From Streptomyces aculeolatus (GTDB taxonomy: Bacteria > Actinomycetota > Actinomycetes > Streptomycetales > Streptomycetaceae): a DNA stretch of 64,000 nt. Shown here in pieces: positions 35,154 through 42,816 of the stretch (its first letter is position 1; each line of letters opens with the position of its first letter). The stretch lies in assembly GCF_020400605.1 (NCBI RefSeq), contig NZ_JAINRD010000004.1, positions 372,001 through 436,000 on the forward strand. The letters are read 5' to 3'. A program made the position numbers and the translations under genes. The notes beneath the pieces are model-generated. The model ran no database searches and was not told the DNA's origin. It worked only from the letters and a program-made list of their open reading frames with translations.

Positions 35154-35666
35154 ATGACCAACCTTCTGACAGCACCCGCCGCCGAGGCATGCGGGACCCG
35201 CACGATGACGAGCAGCACCCCGGGGCAGCTGCAGATGGACTTGGTGGTGGTGCCGGAAGCAGTTTCCGCCGTCCGCTCCGTCGTGCGTGCGCACCTGAGG
35301 CTGTGGGGCCATGCCGGACTCATCGACCGTGCGACTCTGGCGGTCTCGGAGCTACTGACCAACGTCTGGAAGCACGCCGAGCCGTCAGCCGGCACCAGCG
35401 CGACGTCCGCGCGGCTGACGATCACGCGCATGCCGGGCGGGCTGTTCCTGTGCGTACGAGATCCCGACCCCACCCCACCGCAGTCACCGCCCGCGCCGGG
35501 CGTCGAAGCCGTACGCGGACGTGGACTACACCTGGTGATGAGCGTGGCCGACAGCTTCGGCGTCTCCCCGGCCAGCATGGGCAAGGACGTCTGGTTGACG
35601 CTCTTGCCCAGTGGCGACCCTGAACCGACCGCCGAGCACGAAGGCGACGAGCGATGCTCGGCATGA
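35154..35666 (+). CDS. RsbW-like ATP-binding anti-sigma regulator
   Basis: 170 residues with a GHKL ATPase fold of the HATPase_c_2 type: TLAVSELLTNVWKHAEP is the N-box, LCVRDPDP the G1 region and GRGLHLVMSVAD the G2 loop. Streptomyces has many such short proteins that bind sigma or anti-anti-sigma partners. No partner gene is adjacent, so the target is unknown. It is divergent from the XRE-phosphotransferase pair; the 160 bp between them hold both promoters. Confidence 0.85.
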   Translation: MTNLLTAPAAEACGTRTMTSSTPGQLQMDLVVVPEAVSAVRSVVRAHLRLWGHAGLIDRATLAVSELLTNVWKHAEPSAGTSATSARLTITRMPGGLFLCVRDPDPTPPQSPPAPGVEAVRGRGLHLVMSVADSFGVSPASMGKDVWLTLLPSGDPEPTAEHEGDERCSA

Positions 35667-35833
35667 CCGCCGTGAACACAAGTGCCCGGCACCGGTCGAG
35701 GCGTGGTCACCAGGTCCGCGGGCCGGCATCCCGGCAGCCTCTCGGGATCGCCGAGCGCCGCGGCGACGCATCAGCGGACGAATCGAGCAGAAGCGTGGTG
35801 CGGGCGGAACGCACGGGACTGGTCCATCGGCAC

Positions 35834-37030
35834 TCAGGCCGCCATCTCCCTGCGCAATCGGTGCAGTTCGGTGGCCGCTGCGTCCTCGATATCCGGCAGA
35901 GCACCGCGGCTTGTGCGCAGGATGCGCTGCAGCTGGTGGGGCAGGCGCTGGCGGGCGGCCTCGGTGACGGCCGCGGCGAGACGGTCGTGTGCGCCGCGCG
36001 GGTCGCCGGCGGTCATGTGTACGCGGGCGCTGGTGATCAGTCCGATGACCTGCCATTGGGGTGCGACCGTGGTGGTCAGCGGCGGTTCGTCTTGGGCAAG
36101 TTGGATGGCGGTGCGGGTACGCCCGGTGGCAAGCAGCCCGCGCAGGCGAATCTCGTGCAGAGCGAAGGGGTTGAACAAGGAGGTCTGATCGGTCTGCTCC
36201 AGCAGGGCGGCAGCTTGCTGGAGGGTTTGGTCGAACAGTTCGTGGTCCCCCAGGGCGCCGGCGGCCCGAGCCAGCAGCGGCAAGACGGCTGCCTCGGCAG
36301 CGTGATCGGTTGCCAGGGCCAGGGCATGGCGGAGACGGTCGACGGCGGCGCCGTTCAGCAGGGATTTGCGCAGTTCGTTGCCGTGCATCCGCATGACCTG
36401 GCAGGTGAAGCGGGTGTCTTCGAATCGGCGGGCGATGACCAGGCTCTTGGCCGTCCAGCGGGCGGCTGTACTCAGCCGCTCCTCGGGCAGCACGTTGCCC
36501 AGGGCGACCCCGAGGCCGAGTCGCGCCCCGGCGAGCAGGCGCAGAACCTCACGCTCTCCATGTCCTTCGGCAAGCCGGGCCTCCAGGCGCGCTACGAGCG
36601 GCCACAGTTCAGCGACCGCTTCGGCGGCGTGGCCGGCCTGGCGGGCGATCTCGGCCAGGCGGATGGTCGATTCGCCGAACTGGACCATGGCTCGATGGTC
36701 GACGTCGGCGGAGTCGGTCACGCCGAGCACGTGCGGCGGCAGGCCGAGGCGCTGGGCGATGCGGCGGCGGGAGGCGATGTCGTCTACGGAGCGCTTGCCC
36801 AGTTCAAGGGCGGAGATATAGGTCTTGTCGTAGCCGAGGCGTTCGCCGAGAGCGGTCTGGTTCGTCCCTGTTATCTTCCTGTGGAAGCGCAGGATGCCGG
36901 CGAGGTCGCGGCGGGCGAGTACGTGTTCGGCCTGCGGGGTGGCCCAGTGCCACAGCACGTGTGCGGGCACCGCAGCCGATGCGGTCAGCTCCGCTTCTCC
37001 GTCAGCGTGCTCGGCGCGTTGTTCGGCCAT
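35834..37030 (-). CDS. XRE-family regulator with TPR-like sensor
   Basis: 398 residues. The N-terminal tail (1-30) is polar. The HTH follows at about 42-90 (GILRFHRKITGTNQTALGER, YDKTYISALELGKRSV). The large C-terminal part is helical repeat sequence. ATG 37030 lies 6 bp after the NUDIX stop, so the two form an operon. This XRE-NUDIX pairing is repeated in general form across the window. Confidence 0.83.
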   Translation of the reverse strand: MAEQRAEHADGEAELTASAAVPAHVLWHWATPQAEHVLARRDLAGILRFHRKITGTNQTALGERLGYDKTYISALELGKRSVDDIASRRRIAQRLGLPPHVLGVTDSADVDHRAMVQFGESTIRLAEIARQAGHAAEAVAELWPLVARLEARLAEGHGEREVLRLLAGARLGLGVALGNVLPEERLSTAARWTAKSLVIARRFEDTRFTCQVMRMHGNELRKSLLNGAAVDRLRHALALATDHAAEAAVLPLLARAAGALGDHELFDQTLQQAAALLEQTDQTSLFNPFALHEIRLRGLLATGRTRTAIQLAQDEPPLTTTVAPQWQVIGLITSARVHMTAGDPRGAHDRLAAAVTEAARQRLPHQLQRILRTSRGALPDIEDAAATELHRLRREMAA

Positions 37031-37036
37031 GGGCGG

Positions 37037-37456
37037 TTAGATGCGGGCGTACCAGTTGGCGATCGAGCGCTTGTAGCCATCCGGCATGCGCAGTTGTGGG
37101 ACTTCCTCTTCGGTGAACAGGCCGATGTCTTTGTGCTCGTGGCTGGCTACCGGTACCGCCTCGGGGGTGAGTACCTGACAGCCGTAGGTGACGATGACCA
37201 CCCGGCGCTCGGGCAGCGTGTCGGGCAGGGGCTGGTAGATCCACACATCCAGCAGGGGTCCCGCCTTGACCTCCCACTCGGTCTCCTCCCTCACCTCCCG
37301 CTCGACCGCGGCCTCGGGGACGGGGTCGAGCGGATCCAGCCGGCCGCCGGGCAGTTCCCACTCCTCCCGCTCGTTCTTCAGCAGCAGCACGCGCCGGTGG
37401 GCATCTACGACTACGGCTTTGACGGACACCGGCCAGGTCGGCGAGGGAGCCATCAC
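37037..37456 (-). CDS. NUDIX hydrolase
   Basis: 139 residues. The box is ELPGGRLDPLDPVPEAAVER then EVREETEWEV, which fits the consensus with a two-residue insertion before the Glu. VKAVVVDAHRRVLLLKNERE is the N-terminal strand pair. It is cotranscribed with the XRE regulator and divergent from the TauD gene, sharing a 168 bp intergenic region. Confidence 0.88.
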   Translation of the reverse strand: MMAPSPTWPVSVKAVVVDAHRRVLLLKNEREEWELPGGRLDPLDPVPEAAVEREVREETEWEVKAGPLLDVWIYQPLPDTLPERRVVIVTYGCQVLTPEAVPVASHEHKDIGLFTEEEVPQLRMPDGYKRSIANWYARI

Positions 37457-37624
37457 AGGTCCTCGGGGTCGACGGCGAATGGGAGATGTCCGGAACGTAG
37501 CACGCGCCCGGTCAGCTCTGCGGGTGTGTGCCCGGATTGTCGGAGTCGACAGGTTGTCGCTTTACCACGGCCCCCGGCGGTGCCGACTCTGAGCTTCAGC
37601 TACCGCATCTGGAAGGACAGCGAC

Positions 37625-38425
37625 ATGTCTGGTCCTCTGCCTGACTCGGCCGACGTCTTCGGAAGGCACTTCGTCGACCACACCGCCGCAGGCGCCGGGG
37701 AGGTCATCGCGGAACGGCTGAGGGCACGCGGATTGGTCGCTCTCGGGGGATTGACCACCCGAGGCGCGGTGTTGGATCTGGCGCGCCGGCTCATGACCAT
37801 CACGGCACATCGCGACAGCGACCCCGACGGATTGACAGCCCTTCATCCATCGCCCCTGCGGGCCGGCGGTCCTGGCAGCGCCGGATTCGGCTCCGGGGAG
37901 TTGGCGGTGCACACCGAAGGTTCCAGCACACCGCGTCCTCCCCGGCTGATGCTGCTGGCCTGCGCCCGCCCGGCGATCAGCGGCGGGCAATGTGTACTGG
38001 TCGACGGCCGCGAGGCGTACGAGCACCTCAGCAAGTGCGACGCCCGTGCCGCGGCATCCCTCGCGCGACCTCGGACGGCGTTCTTCGGATCCGGCGACGG
38101 GCACCTGGGCCAGGTGATCACCGTCACCGGCAGCGGACGCGTGCGGATCCGGATGCGGCAGGACGACCTCGTACGCTTCAGCCCGCTCATCCAGCCCCAC
38201 CTCGAACAATGGAAGACCGCCCTCGATACCCACCGGCACGTGCTGAGGCTGGGCACCGGCCAGGGCTACGTCCTGGACAACCACCGCTGGCTGCACGGCC
38301 GTCGACCCTTCAGGGGACCGCGGCAGTGCTGGCGTGCCCTCGGTGAGCCGGCCTTCGCCTTACCGGACGGATTCGAAGCTCGGCACGATATCGCTGCCGA
38401 ACTCACGGCCGGGGGTAGGCGATGA
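37625..38425 (+). CDS. TauD/TfdA-like Fe(II)/2-oxoglutarate dioxygenase
   Basis: 266 residues from ATG 37625 with GGAAGGA. The metal site appears as LAVHTEG (His plus an acidic residue; Glu or another residue replaces the common Asp) and DNHRWLHGRRPF, which supplies the second His and the Arg that binds 2-oxoglutarate. Such enzymes hydroxylate or desaturate amino acids in natural product pathways. It is the first gene of a plus-strand block and overlaps the ATP-grasp gene by 4 bp, so the two should act together. Confidence 0.82.
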   Translation: MSGPLPDSADVFGRHFVDHTAAGAGEVIAERLRARGLVALGGLTTRGAVLDLARRLMTITAHRDSDPDGLTALHPSPLRAGGPGSAGFGSGELAVHTEGSSTPRPPRLMLLACARPAISGGQCVLVDGREAYEHLSKCDARAAASLARPRTAFFGSGDGHLGQVITVTGSGRVRIRMRQDDLVRFSPLIQPHLEQWKTALDTHRHVLRLGTGQGYVLDNHRWLHGRRPFRGPRQCWRALGEPAFALPDGFEARHDIAAELTAGGRR

Positions 38426-39555
38426 CCAGCCGTGGGCGCGCGATCAACCTCAACGTCCGCCAAGCGGGAACGGAGGACCGCTTCCGGGCCAGGGTCCTTC
38501 CCCGTCTGATGTGGCCGGGGTCGTTCGGCTACCAGGCGCGGCAGTTGCTGGCGGAGCACCTGCCGGTGATGCGGGGAGAGGAGGACCGGAAGTCCGCGTG
38601 GCGTATGGGCCGGGAGTTGCTGGCGCTCGGGCGCCATTGGAGATGTGTTCCCTTTCACTACTTCCGTTACAGGCTCTACCGGCGTGGTCTGGACTTGGCG
38701 GAGTGCCGGACGTTTCTGCCGGAGACGGTGCTGTTCGCACGGCTGCTCCCGCAGGTGAACAGGGACACCGTGCTCCTGGACGACAAGATCGTCTGCAAGC
38801 GGGTCCTCACGGCAGGAGGTGTCCCCCAGCCGCGGCTGCTACTCAGTGGCGATGCCAGCAGCGCGTTCTGGCCGGACGGCATGCGGTTGCCGCTGCAGGC
38901 GGCGATGGGGGCGTTGCCGGCGCACGCACCGATGGTGATCAAGCCGGCCCGGTACTCCAGTGGCGGAAGCGGCGTCACGCTGCTCATGCCGCGGCCGGAC
39001 GGAGAGGATTTCTCGCTGTGCGACTACGCCGGCCGCTGGGGATCCTGGCTGATCGAGGAGCACGCCTCGCAGCATGAGGAAACGGCCAAGCTCAACCCCT
39101 CGGCACTCAACACCTTCCGCGTCATCACCTGCCTGCGGGCGAGCGGCGCGGAGACGCTGTACTCCATGTTGAAGCTCGGTGGCAGCACCGGCCATACCGA
39201 CAACTCCGGTGCCGGAGGGCTTCAGGTCCGGGTCGATATCGACACCGGTGAACTCGACCGCTTCGGCTACGACCGGACAATGCATCGCCACCAGTGCCAT
39301 CCGGTAACGGGAAGGCGCTTCGCCGGCCACAAAATCTCCGCCATCAAGGGCATCACCGAGCTGGCGGAGCGAGCAGCCCACCTCTTCCCGCAGACCCCCC
39401 TTATCGGCTGGGACATCGCACTCACCCCCCAGGGCCCCACTGTCATCGAGGGGAACAGCGGGCCTTCACTCGCACACATCCAACGCACCCACCAAATGGT
39501 CGCTCCGATTCTCGTGAGCCGTCTCAAAGAACTGCGCAACCGTCCACTCATCTGA
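38422..39555 (+). CDS. Sugar-transfer-associated-type ATP-grasp ligase
   Basis: 377 residues. ATP-grasp features are DDKIVCKRVLTAGGVPQPRL (linker), MVIKPARYSSGGSGV (ATP-binding Lys and Gly loop), WLIEEHASQH, and GWDIALTPQGPTVIEGNSGP with the Glu-x-Asn metal pair. It most resembles the ATP-grasp group named sugar-transfer associated. It would join a carboxylate to an amine or alcohol. ATGA overlap with the dioxygenase and 19 bp spacing to the next gene indicate one operon. Confidence 0.83.
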   Translation: MTSRGRAINLNVRQAGTEDRFRARVLPRLMWPGSFGYQARQLLAEHLPVMRGEEDRKSAWRMGRELLALGRHWRCVPFHYFRYRLYRRGLDLAECRTFLPETVLFARLLPQVNRDTVLLDDKIVCKRVLTAGGVPQPRLLLSGDASSAFWPDGMRLPLQAAMGALPAHAPMVIKPARYSSGGSGVTLLMPRPDGEDFSLCDYAGRWGSWLIEEHASQHEETAKLNPSALNTFRVITCLRASGAETLYSMLKLGGSTGHTDNSGAGGLQVRVDIDTGELDRFGYDRTMHRHQCHPVTGRRFAGHKISAIKGITELAERAAHLFPQTPLIGWDIALTPQGPTVIEGNSGPSLAHIQRTHQMVAPILVSRLKELRNRPLI

Positions 39556-39574
39556 CCAAGGAGCACGGTCCGCC

Positions 39575-40507
39575 TTGACATCCACCACCGAACTACGAGC
39601 ACAGGCACGGCGATGCGCCAGCAACCTCATTGCGGAACTCGGGAAGAACCCCGAAGTCCAAGCTCTCTACGTGCTGTCGTCGTCCGCTGATACGAGCGAG
39701 AACGTAACAGTCTTCGGGGAGGATTCGGACTTCGACCTCTCAGTCGTTCTCGACGTCCCGCTCCGTTCGGACGAGTGGCGGCCGAAGCCAGAGCAGACCT
39801 ATCACCTCCTCGCCGATCGGCTGCCGGACTGGGTGCCCGAGTTCAGCTTCTATCTGCCCGTTCCGTGGGGAAGGATGGAAGTAAACGTTCACCAGCTCGT
39901 CTACCAGTACGAAGCGGATGTCCGTACCGTGTGGAACAGCGATAAATGCGACGCCTATGCGAACAAGGGAGAACCGCTGCTGGATCGCGCAGGGCGATTC
40001 GGCGACCTCATCGCGCTGAAGACACGGGAGCAGCAGCATCTCCAGCAGCAGCAGAGGCTTCATCTCCTGAACCGCATCACCTGGGACTCACGAGAAATCG
40101 CCCTCAAGCAGGCCCGCCGAGTGGGGCCGCCGTCCGGCCACGTCGTCTTGTCCATGGCACTCGATGAAGTCATCGACTGGATATACATCACCTGCAGCAG
40201 GCTCGTCCCCAACCGGAAGTGGAAGCTTTTCCAGCTCCGGGAATTGGGGATGATCACGGAGGTTCAGGAGCAGCTCGTACTGCGGGTTCTGACGTGCGAT
40301 CCGCACTCGATGGCTGACCTCGGACGCCGCATTGACGACCTGGAACAACTGTGCGCTTCCCTCGGGATCGTACTGGATCAGCAGAACACGCAGTCGGTTC
40401 GTAGGACGTACCAGCTCAGCAAGCAGCTCCTCGGCGAGCGAGCGGCCACCTACCGGGACAGCCCGGCGCCTTCCCTGGTGCCCCACCCCAGCCCGGTGCA
40501 CGCCTAG
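39575..40507 (+). CDS. Nucleotidyltransferase-fold protein
   Basis: 310 residues from TTG 39575 after AAGGAG. The N-terminal NTase core is ALYVLSSSADTSENV followed by EDSDFDLSVVLD, with the two Asp of the metal site; a third acidic residue could lie in RMEVNVHQLVYQYE. A helical C-terminal half follows. The family includes kanamycin nucleotidyltransferase-like and MNT-like enzymes that adenylate small molecules or proteins. Within this operon a role in activating or protecting the product is plausible but is inference. Confidence 0.72.
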   Translation: MTSTTELRAQARRCASNLIAELGKNPEVQALYVLSSSADTSENVTVFGEDSDFDLSVVLDVPLRSDEWRPKPEQTYHLLADRLPDWVPEFSFYLPVPWGRMEVNVHQLVYQYEADVRTVWNSDKCDAYANKGEPLLDRAGRFGDLIALKTREQQHLQQQQRLHLLNRITWDSREIALKQARRVGPPSGHVVLSMALDEVIDWIYITCSRLVPNRKWKLFQLRELGMITEVQEQLVLRVLTCDPHSMADLGRRIDDLEQLCASLGIVLDQQNTQSVRRTYQLSKQLLGERAATYRDSPAPSLVPHPSPVHA

Positions 40508-40546
40508 ATAGGCTGCGGCATCCCCAACCAACGAGGAGGCGTAGCC

Positions 40547-41950
40547 ATGCCGCTGACGATCCATGACACGCTGACCAACACCAAGGAACCCTTCACCACG
40601 CGCACCCCCGGCGTCGTGGAGATGTTCGTCTGCGGACCTACGGTCTACGACCTCAGCCACGTAGGGCACGCCAAGACCTACACGCAGTTCGACCTCGTCG
40701 CCCGATACCTGCGGCACAGCGGATTCCGAGTAACCTACGCGCAAAACATCACCGACATCGACGACAAAATCATCCGCCGCGCCCAGAAAATCTCCGCCGA
40801 CCCTCGGGAACTCGCCGAGAAATACGAACGCCGCTACCGCGAGGACATGGCCGCGCTGGGAAACAACAGCGTCGACATCCACGCCCGCGCCCACGACCAC
40901 ATCGACCAGATCATCGAGCAAGTCCAACAGCTCATCGAGCGGGGGTACGCCTACCGACTGGATGACGGCTGGTACTTCGACCTGGCGTCCTTCGCCGAAT
41001 ACGGAAAGCTCTCCGGCCGCACCGACATCCGGCCCGAGGACTCCCTGTCGCGCATCGACGAGCATTCGGGAAAGAGGAATCCCGGGGACTTCGCGCTGTG
41101 GAAGGCGCGGAAGCCTGGTGAGCCGTTCTGGGACGGCGCTCTCGGTGAGGGCCGACCTGGCTGGCACATCGAAGACACCGCCATCACCAACGCCCTCTTC
41201 GGTCCGCAGTACGACCTGCACGGTGGAGCGGTAGACCTCATCTTCCCCCACCACGAGGCCGAGATCGCCCAGATGGAATCCGCCTCCGGGAAGGCACCGC
41301 TGGCCCTCCATTGGATGCACACCGGCCTTCTGCGGGTCGCCGGCTCGAAGATGTCGAAGAGTTCCGGCAACTTCACCACCATCCGCGACGCCCTCGCTCA
41401 GACCGACTACCGCACCCTTCGGTACACGTTCTTGAGCCAGCACTACCGCTCTTCAACCGACTACAACACCGAAGCGCTTCACCAGGCACAGGCCGCCCGG
41501 CGCCGGGTCGAGAACTTCGCCAGGACCATCACCGCCACCGACACCGCGGAAACCGCCGGCACGGCGGCGGAGGCGCGCACCGCGTTCTACGCGCACCTGG
41601 ACGACGACTTCGACACCCCCGGCGCGCTCGCCGTCCTCTTCGACTACATCCGCGCAACCAACAAAGCCACCGCGGCACCGGGGCCCGCCGCGGCCCAGCT
41701 CCTGGCCGACATCAACGACCTCTTCGACACCTTCCACCTCAGCACCGAACGAGGCACGGACGAGTCCGCGGCCATCGAAGCCGCCCTCCAGCAGCGTGAA
41801 ATCCACCGCAAAAACAAGGACTTCACTGCTGCCGACCGCATCCGAGATGACCTGGCAGCCCAGGGCATCACCATCGAAGACACCCCGGAAGGAACCCGCT
41901 GGTGGCCGACACCGGAACAACAAACTGGCGCACCGCTGCCCCTCTCGTAG
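40547..41950 (+). CDS. cysS: Second cysteinyl-tRNA synthetase (CysRS)
   Basis: 467 residues, full CysRS length. Class I signatures are HVGH at 38-41 and KMSKS at 268-272, with the catalytic FVCGPTVYD. Zinc ligands expected from E. coli CysRS are Cys28, Cys209, His234 and Glu238. Here Cys29 and the PHHEAEI segment are present, but the second Cys is Asp210 in GWHIEDTAI. From memory this variant occurs in archaeal-type CysRS, so the gene is probably foreign to the housekeeping lineage. The C-terminal anticodon-binding end is complete. In this operon it may feed Cys-tRNA or Cys-AMP to a pathway, or be a resistant duplicate. Confidence 0.93.
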   Translation: MPLTIHDTLTNTKEPFTTRTPGVVEMFVCGPTVYDLSHVGHAKTYTQFDLVARYLRHSGFRVTYAQNITDIDDKIIRRAQKISADPRELAEKYERRYREDMAALGNNSVDIHARAHDHIDQIIEQVQQLIERGYAYRLDDGWYFDLASFAEYGKLSGRTDIRPEDSLSRIDEHSGKRNPGDFALWKARKPGEPFWDGALGEGRPGWHIEDTAITNALFGPQYDLHGGAVDLIFPHHEAEIAQMESASGKAPLALHWMHTGLLRVAGSKMSKSSGNFTTIRDALAQTDYRTLRYTFLSQHYRSSTDYNTEALHQAQAARRRVENFARTITATDTAETAGTAAEARTAFYAHLDDDFDTPGALAVLFDYIRATNKATAAPGPAAAQLLADINDLFDTFHLSTERGTDESAAIEAALQQREIHRKNKDFTAADRIRDDLAAQGITIEDTPEGTRWWPTPEQQTGAPLPLS

Positions 41951-42501
41951 CCAACGCAGGCATCGACGCCGAGCTGTGCACCGACCTCATTAGCTACGTC
42001 GGCACCGCCGCGCACAGGCCCCGCACCTACCAGGGGGTCCTCGATGAGTCGCAGCGCAAGAGCGACTACACCGAGATCCCGGGCCCTCTGGAGGAACGGC
42101 TGTTCAGCCAGGTCGAACCCATGCTGCAGCGCCACTTCGGCGTCCGCGTCCAGCGCATCCCCGCCCAGCAGTGCGTCGCCTACCGATACGGCGAGGGCGT
42201 CGGCTTCGTCGCCCACCACGACGAGGTCACCGACGTCGAACGCGAACGCGCACGCACCAACGGCCAGCCGGTCGTCGGCGGCGACATCACCGTGGTGACC
42301 TGGCTCAGCGGTCCAGACGAGTACCAGGGCGGAGCGCTGTTCTTCCAGGAACCGCCTACCGATCTCCGCCCTCCCCGAGGCTCGGTCGTCGCCTTCCCCG
42401 CAACCCGAGACCACGTCCACGGTGTCCGCCCCATCACGGCCGGCCTGCGCACCACAGTGGTTCTGCGCGTCGCCGTGGCCGACGGAAGCCAGCCCCGCTA
42501 A
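41902..42501 (+). CDS. Prolyl-4-hydroxylase-like 2-oxoglutarate dioxygenase
   Basis: 199 residues from GTG 41902, with GGAAGGA placed inside the cysS end (49 bp overlap). The double-stranded beta-helix site is YGEGVGFVAHHDEV (His-x-Asp), then HVHGVRPITAGLRTTVVLRV with the distal His and the 2-oxoglutarate-binding Arg. Relatives hydroxylate proline or other residues in peptides and free amino acids. Overlap with cysS shows the two are coupled. It is the second oxygenase of the block. Confidence 0.85.
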   Translation: MADTGTTNWRTAAPLVANAGIDAELCTDLISYVGTAAHRPRTYQGVLDESQRKSDYTEIPGPLEERLFSQVEPMLQRHFGVRVQRIPAQQCVAYRYGEGVGFVAHHDEVTDVERERARTNGQPVVGGDITVVTWLSGPDEYQGGALFFQEPPTDLRPPRGSVVAFPATRDHVHGVRPITAGLRTTVVLRVAVADGSQPR

Positions 42502-42816
42502 GCAGCACAGGGGGAGAACGCCTCAGCAGGTCACTCGACAGCGTCCCCACCGAGCGCTTCACACGCGCGACAGCAGGGACGCCGAGAGAGGCATCGCGAA
42601 GACTGAGTGCAGGCGCGGGGCAAGTAAGGGCGGCCGAACCGAGCCGGTCGCGCAATGCACCCATACCACCCCGGACGCCATCGGGCCGGGAGACCAGCAC
42701 ATTCACCGCCCGCGGTGCCGGCCCTGCCGGCGCTGTACATCAGCGGGCCCGAAGGCATACCGGGCCAGCCTCGGAGAACAGGAAACCCGATTGCTGACGG
42801 GAATGGAGGGCGTTCG
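42502..42816. other. Gap before the ABC transporter
   Basis: 315 bp between the dioxygenase and the transporter. Frames on both strands are open by GC bias but show no protein signal. I searched for a small precursor-like gene with a good ribosome binding site and saw none. A promoter for the transporter may lie here. Confidence 0.4.

Noticed and set aside
35654..37624. Plus-strand upstream extension of the TauD gene
   Set aside because: It is antisense to an XRE regulator and a NUDIX gene with clear motifs; the real start at 37625 has a good ribosome binding site.
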